Shown: positions 16,043 to 25,500 of the stretch, one piece after another
Layout: each line of letters begins with the position of its first letter
How positions within the stretch are numbered: position 1 is the first letter of the stretch
Source of the DNA: CAZSAT01 sp964604675
GTDB lineage: Bacteria > Myxococcota_A > UBA796 > CAJQPC01
NCBI GenBank assembly: GCA_964604675.1
Contig: CAZSAT010000017.1
Location: 18,311-82,310, forward strand
Length of the DNA stretch: 64,000 bases
Direction of reading: 5' to 3'
Made by a program: the position numbers and the translations under genes
The notes under the pieces: generated by a model
The model's database searches: none
The model's input: only the letters and a program-made list of their open reading frames with translations
Told to the model about the DNA's origin: nothing

Positions 16043-17035
16043 ATGAGCTTGCACCCTTCCCCGCGTCGTCCGCGCCGCCTGCGCGCGTCCCCCGTCCTCC
16101 GGAAGCTGGTCCGCGAGACCACGCTCCACCGCGAAGACCTGATCATGCCGATGTTCGTCTCGCACGTCGACGGCCAGAATGCCGAGATCGCGAGCATGCC
16201 CGGGATCTTCCAGCTCGGCCTCGACGAGCTCCAGCACGAGGCCGACGCCATCCTCGCCGCGGGCGTGTCGCAGGTCATCCTCTTCGGCCTCCCTCCCCAG
16301 AAGGATCCCGTGGGCTCGGACACCTGGAGCGACACCGGCATCCTCCAACGCGCCATCCGGAGGCTGAAGCAGGCCTACGGCGACGAGCTGTTCGTGATCA
16401 GCGACGTCTGCTTCTGCGAGTACACCGACCACGGCCACTGCGGCGTGGTCGCCGCCGACGGGCGCCTGCTGAACGATCCCACGCTCGTGAACCTGCAGAA
16501 GCAGGCGGTGAGCCATGCCGACGCGGGCGCCGACATGGTCGCGCCCAGCGGGATGATCGACGGCATGGTCGGCGCCATGCGCGAGGGCTTGGACGGGGCC
16601 GGCCACAGCGACACGCCGATCATGAGCTACGCGGTGAAGTACGCGTCGAGCTTCTACGGACCCTTCCGCGACGCCGTGGACTCGGCGCCGGCCTTCGGCG
16701 ACCGGCGCACCTACCAGATGGATCCAGCCAACCGGCGAGAGGCGCTCGTGGAAGCGTCGCTCGACGTGGAACAGGGCGCCGATCTCCTGATGGTGAAGCC
16801 GGCCCTGGCCTACCTCGACGTGGTCCGTGAGGTCCGCGACCGCTTCGATCTGCCCGTCGCCGCCTACAACGTGAGCGGTGAGTACGCCATGGTGAAGGCG
16901 GCCGCCGCGAAGGGCTGGATCGACGGCGAGGCGGTGGCCCTGGAGCTGCTCACGTCGATGAAGCGCGCGGGCGCCGACCTGATCCTGAGCTACTTCGCCA
17001 GGGACCTCGGGAGCCGCCTGCCCAGCCTCGGGTAG
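16043..17035 (+). CDS. hemB: Delta-aminolevulinic acid dehydratase (porphobilinogen synthase)
   Basis: Condenses two 5-aminolevulinate molecules to porphobilinogen in tetrapyrrole synthesis. The 330-residue length is standard. The metal-binding region reads DVCFCEYTDHGHCG, the three-Cys zinc type, and the two Schiff-base lysines are in YAVKYASSFYGPFR and MVKPALAYLD. The N-terminal arm (RPRRLRASPVLRKLVRET) is the one that builds the octamer. The gene stands alone: its neighbours upstream and downstream are secreted proteins of unrelated kind, and the next gene is convergent after nine bases. Confidence 0.96.
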   Translation: MSLHPSPRRPRRLRASPVLRKLVRETTLHREDLIMPMFVSHVDGQNAEIASMPGIFQLGLDELQHEADAILAAGVSQVILFGLPPQKDPVGSDTWSDTGILQRAIRRLKQAYGDELFVISDVCFCEYTDHGHCGVVAADGRLLNDPTLVNLQKQAVSHADAGADMVAPSGMIDGMVGAMREGLDGAGHSDTPIMSYAVKYASSFYGPFRDAVDSAPAFGDRRTYQMDPANRREALVEASLDVEQGADLLMVKPALAYLDVVREVRDRFDLPVAAYNVSGEYAMVKAAAAKGWIDGEAVALELLTSMKRAGADLILSYFARDLGSRLPSLG

Positions 17036-17044
17036 CGCGCTCCC

Positions 17045-19168
17045 TCAGGGCGAGGCGCCGAAGGCGTAGAGCCCGGTGGAGCCCGTGCCGTCCACCGCCA
17101 CGCCGATCTCGTCGTCGGTCTGGTTCCAGCTCCAGCCGAAGCTCGCGTCGTCGCCTGGCTCGATGCGGCCGGTCTCGTCCTCCGGCCACTCGTAGGTGTC
17201 GGTGCCGCCGGCGTCGAGGAAGATCCCGATGCTGTTGGCGCCATCGCGGCTCTCGCACTCGCCGGAGTGGTTGCCGAGCCCGGTCGAGTAGGTCGATCCC
17301 GCCTGGTAGGTGTCGTCTCCTCCGTTGTCCACGAACACGCCGATGCCCTGGCAGTTGCTCGCCCCGGTCGCGAGTCCGCCGTAGACGTAGGTGTCGTCGC
17401 CGGCGTCGTTCACCAGCAGGCCCACACTGAAGTCGTGGCCCGCACCGACCTCCATGTAGTTGGTGGACTGGCGGGTGTTGAAGGCATCGCCGCCCTCTCC
17501 GGCATCCAGCAACGCGCCGATCGCGTAGTGCGCCGCGCCACCCTGCACGTAGTAGTAGGCGTCGTAGAGGTCCGCGCCATCGCCGTCGAGCAGGTAGCCG
17601 AGGCCCTGCCAGTAGCCGCTGCCCTGGGCGAAGGTGCCGGCCTGGTAGCTGTCGGCCCCTGAGGCATCGTAGAGCGCTCCCACGCCCCCGGAGAGGAAGG
17701 CGTTGTCGGCGTCGCCGCGCCGCCCGAAGCCGACGCCCTGCACGAACGACGAGTTGCCGTTTCCCGGCAGCTGGGGCGAGTAGTAGAGCGTGGTGCCGCC
17801 ATCCTCGGACTTGCCCGGGTTCGCGAACCAGGTGTCGTCCCCGTCGAGGTCGACCGCAAGCCCCACACCCTGGACGTAGCCGAAGCCCTGGCTGTTCGCG
17901 AAGGTCTCGTAGGTGTCGTCGCCACCGGCGTCGAGCAGCACGCCGATGCCCATGGCCGCGCCGCCCTGGACCCCGTTCTCACCACGGTACTGGTCGTCCC
18001 CGCCGTCGTCGTACAGGAGCCCGACGCCCAGGTGACCCCACCCCTGGCTCATGCGCAGGCTGGTGTAGCGGTCCGCACCGGAGCCGAGATCGAACAGGAA
18101 GCCCACGCCGTAGCGCCCGGACCCCTGCCGACCGATGCGCGAGAACGAGATGGCGCCGTAGTACTCATCGCCGCCATAGCGACCGTCGGTGTCGGCGGGC
18201 AGCAGCGCGTCGGTGCCCTCGTCGGCCTCGACGTAGCCGTACACGTCGTCCCCGCCCAGGTCGATGTGCACCGACACTGGGGCGTCCTCGCTGTTCGCCC
18301 CCGCTCCGTGAACGTAGGTGTCGTCCCCCCCGAGGTCCAGGTAGAGCGCGACGTCCTCGAGCTCGCCGGGCGCGTCGGCACCTGGACCCGCCACGATGAT
18401 CCGGCCGATGTAGCTGTCGACGTCGAGGATGGCGTCGGTGCCCTCGAAGCGCGCCAGGTCGGCGTGCTCGATGGCGAAGGCCAGCACCAGCGCGGGATCG
18501 TAGAGGCTGCGTGGCCCGGACGACGGGTCGAGCACCCAGTCGAGAGCCGCCGCGTCCGTGACATCGGGGTGCGCGGTCTTGGTGTCGAGCAACACGCCGG
18601 CATGGCCGAACTTGATGAGCTTGTTCGGCTCCGACGGCGCCGAAGCCTCCATGGCGTCACGCGCCTCGGCCACCCGCTCCATCGCGTAGAGCACCGGAAC
18701 CAGCGCGTCGGCCAGGTCCTCGGGGAGATCCCCCAGGTCGACGACGCGCTGGACCACCTCGACCGGATCCGCGGGGGCGAGCTCGCGCGGTGACTCCAGC
18801 AGGTCCATCGCGGCGGCGAGCGCGCCGGTGGCGGGGTGGTCTGTGGCGCCCGCATGCTCGAGGTCGGCAGCCAGCTGGCCACCGGTACACGGCAGGCGAA
18901 GCGGCTCCCAGTGCAGGTCGCGGAACCACGGCAGCAGGAACACGTCGTCGAGGTAGGCCCTGTAGCTGGCCTCCTTCCAGAGATCCTCGTCCCACCCGAC
19001 CTCGGCGGCCGTCAAGTGCGCCTCCTGGAGGGCCTCGTCGCGGAAGGCGGCCTCGGCGTCCGGCCACGCGCAAGCGATGTCGGGGGCTGCTGCGTCCCAG
19101 GCCGGCGGCTCGTGGGAGCCGGTGTCCGCGGCGTCCTTGCTGCAGACGAGAAGCGCCAACACGAACAT
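17045..19168 (-). CDS. Secreted GGDD-repeat protein
   Basis: A 707-residue exported protein. ATG at 19166-19168 is five bases after GGAGG. The N-terminus MFVLALLVCSKDAADTG looks like a minimal lipoprotein signal, though Val before the Cys is unusual. Residues to about 235 are Glu/Ala-rich and mostly helical. From about 265 on, some ten imperfect repeats follow, each of roughly 35-45 residues, with the core G-(I/V)-G-x-L-x-D-x-G-G-D-D-x-Y and a second half rich in QG or SQGxG. Asp-Gly-Asp pairs suggest bound calcium and a beta-helix or stacked-turn fold. I do not know a characterised family; similar uncharacterised proteins occur in deltaproteobacteria. It is convergent with hemB. Confidence 0.75.
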   Translation of the reverse strand: MFVLALLVCSKDAADTGSHEPPAWDAAAPDIACAWPDAEAAFRDEALQEAHLTAAEVGWDEDLWKEASYRAYLDDVFLLPWFRDLHWEPLRLPCTGGQLAADLEHAGATDHPATGALAAAMDLLESPRELAPADPVEVVQRVVDLGDLPEDLADALVPVLYAMERVAEARDAMEASAPSEPNKLIKFGHAGVLLDTKTAHPDVTDAAALDWVLDPSSGPRSLYDPALVLAFAIEHADLARFEGTDAILDVDSYIGRIIVAGPGADAPGELEDVALYLDLGGDDTYVHGAGANSEDAPVSVHIDLGGDDVYGYVEADEGTDALLPADTDGRYGGDEYYGAISFSRIGRQGSGRYGVGFLFDLGSGADRYTSLRMSQGWGHLGVGLLYDDGGDDQYRGENGVQGGAAMGIGVLLDAGGDDTYETFANSQGFGYVQGVGLAVDLDGDDTWFANPGKSEDGGTTLYYSPQLPGNGNSSFVQGVGFGRRGDADNAFLSGGVGALYDASGADSYQAGTFAQGSGYWQGLGYLLDGDGADLYDAYYYVQGGAAHYAIGALLDAGEGGDAFNTRQSTNYMEVGAGHDFSVGLLVNDAGDDTYVYGGLATGASNCQGIGVFVDNGGDDTYQAGSTYSTGLGNHSGECESRDGANSIGIFLDAGGTDTYEWPEDETGRIEPGDDASFGWSWNQTDDEIGVAVDGTGSTGLYAFGASP

Positions 19169-19218
19169 CACGACCTCCGAGAGCCCAGCTTAATCCAGCG
19201 GACCCACGCCCCGAGTGC

Positions 19219-20583
19219 TCACGGGATCGCGGCGGGGTGGACCCAGGTCACATCGGAGAGCGCCTCGAGCTCAGCGATGTAGAGCTCCAGGCCCGCCCAG
19301 AGCTCCACGGCGGTCTCGGGGAGCTGCTCGACCAGGTTCGTCTGCTCGGCGGGGTCCGCCTGCAGGTCGTAGAGCTCCGCGTCGCCCGTGGCCCAGACCA
19401 ACAGCTTGTGCTCACCGTCTTCGACGAAGGCGCTCGAGTGGTCGTCGAGCAGCTTCTGGCCGAAGCGCAGCGCGTGCTCCTCCGCACCCAACGCCGCACC
19501 GGGCAGCGGGGCGCCGAAGTCATGGGGCAACACCTGGAGGATGGTGGGCCACACCTCCGCGTGGGTGGTCCGCCCACCGTAGGCCTGGGCCTCGAGCCCC
19601 TCGGCCCAGTACGCCACGAAGGCGCGGTTGGTCTCGTCGTACAGGTTCTGGTGGTGACCGATCTCGCCGTGCTCCGCGAGCTCCTCCCCGTGGTCGCTCC
19701 AGAGCACCACCAGCGTGTTGTCCAGGCGGCCCATCGAACGAGCCCCGTCGAGCACGCGCTCGATCGCGGACGACACCCACGACAGCTCACCGCCGTAGTG
19801 CACGTCCATGTGCTCGCGGATCAAGGCGCGCTCCTCGTCGGACAGGTCGTCCCAGGCCGCGAGGAGCTGGTCCAGATCCTGCCCGGCTTCGAAGCTCCAG
19901 TCGATCGGCTCCAGGTCCTCGAGCCCGTAGAGGTACTCCTCCGGTGGGTCCCAACCCTGGTGAGGGTCCATGAAGTGGGCGTGCAGGTACCAGGGTTCCT
20001 CGGTGGTCGAGGTCAGCGCGAGGAGCGCCGCGTCGGCCACGTCGTCCGCGCTTCCCTCGCCACCGTGCTGGTTGAGCTCGGACACGGTGTCGAAGCCCTG
20101 GGTGGTGCCGTAGCGAGGATCGAAGAAGGCGTTCGTCGTGAAGAGCCGGGTCGACCAGCCGGCGTCGCGCAGCAGCTCGGGTGCGAGCTGGAGGCTGTCG
20201 GGCACGGGCACGAGCGCCTCCGCCAGCGGCTCGTTGCTGGCCTGGGGCACGAAGCCCAGGTCCACTTCCCGCCCGCCCCCCTGCAGGCAGAGGACCGACG
20301 CGAAGGTCCAGTTCGAACAGCTTCGATGGTCGCCGAGCACCACGGCGTCACCCAGCAGTGCGTCGAGCTCCGGTGTGGTCGCGCTGCCACCGAAGAAGCA
20401 CACGTTCTCGGGTCGAAAGGTGTCGATCGAGAACATCAGCACGTTGTAGGGCCGATCCCCGGTGAACGTGAGCGGACCGTCGTAGCCGCCGTCGGTCTCC
20501 GTGCCGGGTCGGTAGCTGCCCGCGTCGCCCTGGAGGGCGCTGTCGTCGAGCGCCGACCCGTGGCAGGCGAGCAGCAGGATCAA
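19219..20583 (-). CDS. Sulfatase-fold lipoprotein with altered nucleophile motif
   Basis: A 454-residue alkaline-phosphatase/sulfatase superfamily protein. The start is a TTG that overlaps the previous stop as TTGA, giving the short signal LILLLAC with Cys at residue 7. Metal-site landmarks of the family are present: NVLMFSIDTFRPEN near the N-terminus, HAHFMDPHQGW in the middle, and SDHGEELAEHGEIGHH near the C-terminus. The place where sulfatases have C/S-x-P-x-R reads CSNWTFASVLCLQG, so the formylglycine signature is missing; a Thr or Ser nucleophile as in phosphoglycerol transferases or phosphodiesterases is possible. The substrate is unknown. Confidence 0.8.
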   Translation of the reverse strand: MILLLACHGSALDDSALQGDAGSYRPGTETDGGYDGPLTFTGDRPYNVLMFSIDTFRPENVCFFGGSATTPELDALLGDAVVLGDHRSCSNWTFASVLCLQGGGREVDLGFVPQASNEPLAEALVPVPDSLQLAPELLRDAGWSTRLFTTNAFFDPRYGTTQGFDTVSELNQHGGEGSADDVADAALLALTSTTEEPWYLHAHFMDPHQGWDPPEEYLYGLEDLEPIDWSFEAGQDLDQLLAAWDDLSDEERALIREHMDVHYGGELSWVSSAIERVLDGARSMGRLDNTLVVLWSDHGEELAEHGEIGHHQNLYDETNRAFVAYWAEGLEAQAYGGRTTHAEVWPTILQVLPHDFGAPLPGAALGAEEHALRFGQKLLDDHSSAFVEDGEHKLLVWATGDAELYDLQADPAEQTNLVEQLPETAVELWAGLELYIAELEALSDVTWVHPAAIP

Positions 20584-21644
20584 CTGTCGAGGTCGATGAC
20601 GCGCCGCCAGAGCTCCTCGGCGTGTTGGGCGGCATGGGTGACGTGACCGAGGAACCACCGCCACCGACCGAGGCGGTGGGCGGGCGCTTCCTCGTCGGGC
20701 AGCTGGATGGCGTACGGACTCGCCTCGATGTACTGGCCGCCGAGGAAGCGGTAGACCTCGGCGAGGGCCTTGGACACGTCGTGCTCGCCGCGGGTTGCGC
20801 CGAGCGCCCGGGTGACGCCGACCGCCACGGCATCGGAGGCGGCGTCGGGCGGCGGCAGCATGCTGGCCGGCGGCAGCACCGCGAGGTGGCTGATCAGCTC
20901 CGCGAGGTGCGCCACCAGGTCCAGGTCCCGACCACCGTCCTGAACCGCGAGCTCGGCCAGGTCTTCGAGCCAGTGCTCCACCTGGTAGCGCAGGCGCACC
21001 GGGAAGCGCCCCAACAGCGCCTCGAGCTGGCCCTCCCTCCACAGCTCGAGCACCGCCTCGCCCCCGATGTCGGCGTCGAAGGGCGCGGAGTGCGGTTGGC
21101 CGTGGGCCAGGGCGCGCATCAAGGGCAGACCACGCTCACCCGTCATCGCCTGCCCGGTGCGGAGCGCGAGCGCCACGCGCGTCAGCGGCGGGACCGGTGC
21201 CAAGAACGCCATGTCGAGCACGGCGGGCTCCGGGGGCACGCCCAGGCTGTGGAGCGCCCGCGAGAGCAGACGGCCAGCGTCGCGGGCCCGCGGCCGCTTG
21301 TCACGGGCGAGGCGCACGAAGGCCTGGGTCGCGGCGTGGGTGCCGCGCCCGGAGGTGTCGAGGCCGAACCAGCCGCCCGTGCCCTCGGCGCCGAGGCAGA
21401 CCATCAGCGCCTGGTCGGCGGGCCCGGGCACCACCACCAGCGCGCCCTGCCCGAGCTCGCGCCCGATGCCGCAGCTCGCCAGCACGTTGCTGTGCACCAC
21501 CGCCGGTCCGCTCACCGGCGTGATGTCGGAGGGATCCCCGACCACGGTCACGGAGAACGGGAGGCCGAAGCTGCGTGCCCGCGAGAGCAACAGGATGCCC
21601 GCGGTGTGGACCGAAGGAGAGCTGCCGCGGAGGATCACCGACAC
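20580..21644 (-). CDS. Hypothetical protein
   Basis: A 354-residue protein of unknown function, coupled to the downstream sulfatase-fold gene by a TTGA overlap. The N-terminal third is beta-rich with Gly/Val strands (GLPFSVTVVGDPSDITP, GALVVVPGPADQALMV). The C-terminal two thirds are helical with Leu/Arg/Trp (LRYQVEHWLEDLAELAVQD, LGRWRWFLGHVTHAAQHAEELWRR). No signal peptide, clear membrane segment or catalytic motif is seen, so a cytoplasmic location is likely. Codon use and composition match the neighbours, so it is a real gene, but I recognise no family. Confidence 0.65.
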   Translation of the reverse strand: MSVILRGSSPSVHTAGILLLSRARSFGLPFSVTVVGDPSDITPVSGPAVVHSNVLASCGIGRELGQGALVVVPGPADQALMVCLGAEGTGGWFGLDTSGRGTHAATQAFVRLARDKRPRARDAGRLLSRALHSLGVPPEPAVLDMAFLAPVPPLTRVALALRTGQAMTGERGLPLMRALAHGQPHSAPFDADIGGEAVLELWREGQLEALLGRFPVRLRYQVEHWLEDLAELAVQDGGRDLDLVAHLAELISHLAVLPPASMLPPPDAASDAVAVGVTRALGATRGEHDVSKALAEVYRFLGGQYIEASPYAIQLPDEEAPAHRLGRWRWFLGHVTHAAQHAEELWRRVIDLDS

Positions 21645-21653
21645 CGGCCCATC

Positions 21654-22556
21654 CTACAGGTCGCGGACCTCGGGTTCGGTCTGGGAGAGGTGGAGGATCC
21701 AGAGGGGCCACATCAGCCAGACGAAGCTGGCGCCGAACACGACCCACGGCAGGGTGCCGTCGGGCCAGGCCTTCAGCCCAAGGGTGCAGAGCACACCGGC
21801 GATGCTGACCATGCTGGAGAGGTCGATCAGGGGCTTCGGCGCCAACAATGCCTGGCCGAGCAGCGCACCACACTCGTCCCGGTGGGCGCGCCCCTGCCGC
21901 CAGCGCAAGAAGGCGCTCCCGCGGAACCAGAGCCGGGCACCGGCCTGCATCAAGAGCGCCCCGAGCCACGCGATGACCAGCGCGAACCACCGCATCGGGT
22001 AGTCCGCGCCCATGTACGCCAGGTAGACCCAGATCGTGGCGAGCGAGAAGACCACGACTGGCGTGATGCCCCCAAAGGCGACGCGGCTCCACCGCGTGCC
22101 CATCGCAGGGGCGCTGATGCCGAGCGGGGTGTTGCCCTTGTACCGGATCTCGGAGCCGTCCTCGCGCGCCTTCAGGTAGTCCACGTGCTCGCAGTAGAAC
22201 TCGATGACCGTGAACGACGCCGGTGACGCTCCGTCGGGCAGCCACGGCAACAGCTCCAGGCGACGCGGGTGGGCCATGACCGGCGGGCCGGCCAGGGCGC
22301 GCCCCTGGAGATGGATCTGGTAGTCGCCGTCGACGTGCTTGCAGTGCACGGCGGCGTTGGTGTGGCGCAACAACGCCTCGACCACCGGCGCGCTCCGCGT
22401 CACGAAGAAGAACAAGAGGTCCTCGAAGGGCGCCACGTGGCAGCGCGCGGAGGCCTCTCGCCCCGGCGCGCCACCCACCACCTGGACCGGCCCGTGCAAC
22501 GACAGCACGCGCAGAATCTCGTCCGGGATGACCTCTCGGGCGGCGGACTGGGCCAA
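21654..22556 (-). CDS. Flavin-type split-barrel domain fused to four membrane helices
   Basis: A 300-residue protein. The TTG at 22554-22556, three bases after the ileS stop, is the probable start; a GTG nine codons upstream would overlap ileS by 25 bases. Residues 1 to about 145 look like a pyridoxamine-phosphate-oxidase-type split barrel (VLSLHGPVQVVGGAPG, DLLFFFVTRSAPVVEALLRH, a later EFYCEHVDYLK). Residues about 160-300 hold about four hydrophobic segments (ITPVVVFSLATIWVYLAYM, FALVIAWLGALLMQAGA, MVSIAGVLCTLGL, WVVFGASFVWLMWPLWIL). This fusion is not one I know as characterised. It could be a membrane-bound flavin or heme-binding oxidoreductase; cofactor is inferred only. Confidence 0.6.
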   Translation of the reverse strand: MAQSAAREVIPDEILRVLSLHGPVQVVGGAPGREASARCHVAPFEDLLFFFVTRSAPVVEALLRHTNAAVHCKHVDGDYQIHLQGRALAGPPVMAHPRRLELLPWLPDGASPASFTVIEFYCEHVDYLKAREDGSEIRYKGNTPLGISAPAMGTRWSRVAFGGITPVVVFSLATIWVYLAYMGADYPMRWFALVIAWLGALLMQAGARLWFRGSAFLRWRQGRAHRDECGALLGQALLAPKPLIDLSSMVSIAGVLCTLGLKAWPDGTLPWVVFGASFVWLMWPLWILHLSQTEPEVRDL

Positions 22557-22558
22557 GG

Positions 22559-25500
22559 TCAGGCACGCTCCAGGTGGACCCACAAGGCGCGTCCGTCGAC
22601 GTCACCGCAGAGCGTGGCGGCCGCCGCGGTCGGCGCGTCCGTCCAGCTGCGCACCAGGGTCTCACCAGCGATGTGGTCGCGGAAGCGGGACACGGCCGCG
22701 ACCACCGCAGCGTCCCCACCGATGCCCAGCACGATCCGGTCGGTGTAGGAGAGGTCGAGCTCCTTGCGCAGCCCCTGGACCCGGTTCACGACCTCCCTCG
22801 CGAGCCCTTCCTCCAGCAGGTCGTCGTCGAGCTGGCTGTGGAGTGCTACCACCGCCGTGGCGGATCCTGCGGCCTCGAGGCCGTCGAGCGCGTTCACCTC
22901 GACCACCACGTCGTCCTCCGAGAGGGTGACGGGGCCGCTCGGCAGCTGGAGCTCCAGCCCCCCGGCGAGCACCGCGGCCCGGACCTGGGCACCGGGCATC
23001 TGGCGCAACGCCGCCGCGCACGCCTTCATGTCCTTGCCCAGGCGCTTCCCCAGGGCCTTGTAGTTCGGCTTGACGGTGAAGCTCACGAAGTCCTCGGCGC
23101 GCTGGGAGAAGCGCACCTCGCGGACGTTGAGCTCGGCGCGCAGCAGCGGCATCAGCGCGTCGATCCGGCCCTTCCAGCTCGGCTCCGCCAGCACCACCTC
23201 GAGCGCGGACAGGGGCTGACGCACCCTCACGCCGATGCCCTTGCGGGCGGCCAGGCCCAGCGACGCCAGCTCACGGACGAGGGCCATCTCCTCCGCGAGC
23301 GCCGGGTCGGCCGCGTCGCCACCGGTGGGGTAGCTGCAGAGGTGCACGCTCGCCGGCGCGCCGGGCACGGGGCCGGCCACGAGGCTCTGGTGCAGGGCCT
23401 CGGCGGTGAAGGGCACGAAGGGAGCGATGAGCCGGCTGTAGGTGGTGAGCGCTTCGTAGAGCGTCCAGAGGGCGTCCTGAAGATCCTGCCCTTCCCCCCA
23501 GAAGCGCCGCCGGCTGCGGCGCACGTACCAGTTGGCCAGGCCCTCCACGAAGCCCTGCAGCTCCCGCGCCGCCTCGTAGAGCGAGAACCGGTCCATAGAC
23601 GCGACGACGCTCGCGGACAGGGCATCGAGCTCTCCGAGGATCCAGCGGTCCAGGGGCGCGCGCTGGGCCACGGGGCGCCAGCCGCTCCGGTCGCCGGGCG
23701 AGAAGCTCGCGATGTCGGCGTAGATGCAGAAGAAGCTGTGCACGTTCTTCAGCCGGATCAGGAACTCGCGCTGGAGCTCGCGGATGGCCCGGATGGAGAG
23801 CCGCGTGTTCGACCACGGCGGATTCGACGCGTAGAACAGCCAGCGGAACGCGTCGGCGCCGGGGGCGGCGAAGGGCGGTTCGAGCAGGATGGTGGCGGGG
23901 GCTTCGAGGGTGGCCGCGTCCGCTCGGGAGAGGTGGACCGTGTCCTTTCCTGCGAGCTGCACGGCTACGGGTGCGAGCGCGAGCGCGAGATCGCCGGAGC
24001 GAACGGTCATGCGGTCCTTGGGCGACAGGTTCAGGCTCTTGACCTGCATGGGGTGCATGCCCAGCTCGCCTTCGCTCAACGAGGCATCCACGTGGACCTT
24101 GAGCCGGGCCGAGCCGAGCATGACGAGGTCGGGGCTCGTGTAGTTGCCCTTGGACTTCGACTCCTTCTTGCCCTCCATGTCGCACACGTGCCCGAGCACG
24201 GTGCAGTGCCGGTAGGGGCGCGGCAGGCCCACGGGCTCCATGTCGAACCGGGCACAGGTCTCGTCGTCGAAGACCAGGGTGCTGATCATCAACAGGCTGT
24301 AGAACCAACCGCGGGTCTGATCGACCGCCTCCGAGATGAAGTCGGCGGGGAAGGAGCGCTTGAAGTCGTCGACCCCCTGGTGCGGGAAGCCCCACTGGGC
24401 GAAGGGCATGCAGCCGCTGTCGAACCAGCAGTCGATGACCTCGGGCACCCGCCGCATGGTGCCGTCGCAGCGGTCGCAGTCGAAGGTGACCTGGTCGATC
24501 CAGGGCCGGTGCACCTGGAGGTGCGTGTCGACCTTCGGATCGAAGGCGTCCGGGTTCCGCTCGAGGATCGCCGCGGTGGACGGCGGCGCCACCCGGTGCT
24601 CGCAGGCCTCGCAGACCCAGATGTTCAGCGGCGTGCCCCAGAAGCGCTCCCGGGAGAGCGCCCAGTCCACGTTGTTGCGCAGGAAGTCGCCGAAGCGGCC
24701 CTCCTGGATGTGCTGGGGTTGCCAGTCCACCGCCTGGTTGTTGGCGAGCGCCTCGGCGTTCTTCGCGGTGGTCTTGATGAACCACGCGGGGCGCGCGTAC
24801 TGGATGAGCGGATCGTCGTCCTTCCGCCAGCAGAAGGGGTAGTCGTGGCGGTAGGTCTCGCGCGAGAAGAGGGCACCGCGCCCCTTGAGCTCGGCGATGA
24901 TCTCCTTGTCGGCGTCCTTGCAGAAGGTCCCCTCCAAAAAGCCGGTGCCGGGCACGAAGCAGCCGTTGGGCGCGATGAGCTGCAGCATGCCGATGCCGTT
25001 CTGCTTGGCCGCCGCGAAGTCGTCCTCGCCGAAGGCCGGAGCGGTGTGCACGAGCCCGGTGCCCGCCTCCAGGGACACGAAGTCGCCCGGGATGATGCGC
25101 CAGGCATCGCCACCCTCCGGCTCGGCGAAGCGGTAGAGCGGCTCGTAGCGGCGACCAACGAGGTCGGCGCCCTTGACCACCTTCACCACCTCGCCCTCGA
25201 CCTTCCCGACCAGCCCGTGGGCGACGACCAGCACCTCGTCGCCCGCCCGAACGTAGGCGTAGTCCAGCTCTTCGTTCACCGTGATGGCGGTGTTGGACGG
25301 CAGGGTCCACGGCGTGGTGGTCCAGGCGAGCAGCGACGCGTCCTCGTCCGCCAGCTTGAAGCGCACGGTGATGGAGGGATCGTCGACGGTCTTGTAGCCC
25401 TGCCCCACCTCACCGGCCGACAGCGCCGTGCCGCCCTGAGGCCACCACCAGACCACCTTGTGGCCCTGGTAGAGCAGGCCCTTCTCGAAGAGCTGCGACA

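Noticed and set aside
16663..17035. hemB as part of an operon with the VWA lipoprotein
   Set aside because: Although only 28 bases separate them, a GGTTAG element precedes hemB and the functions are unrelated.
18032..18793. Plus-strand frame inside the GGDD-repeat gene
   Set aside because: The opposite strand encodes regular repeats; this frame has none of its own.
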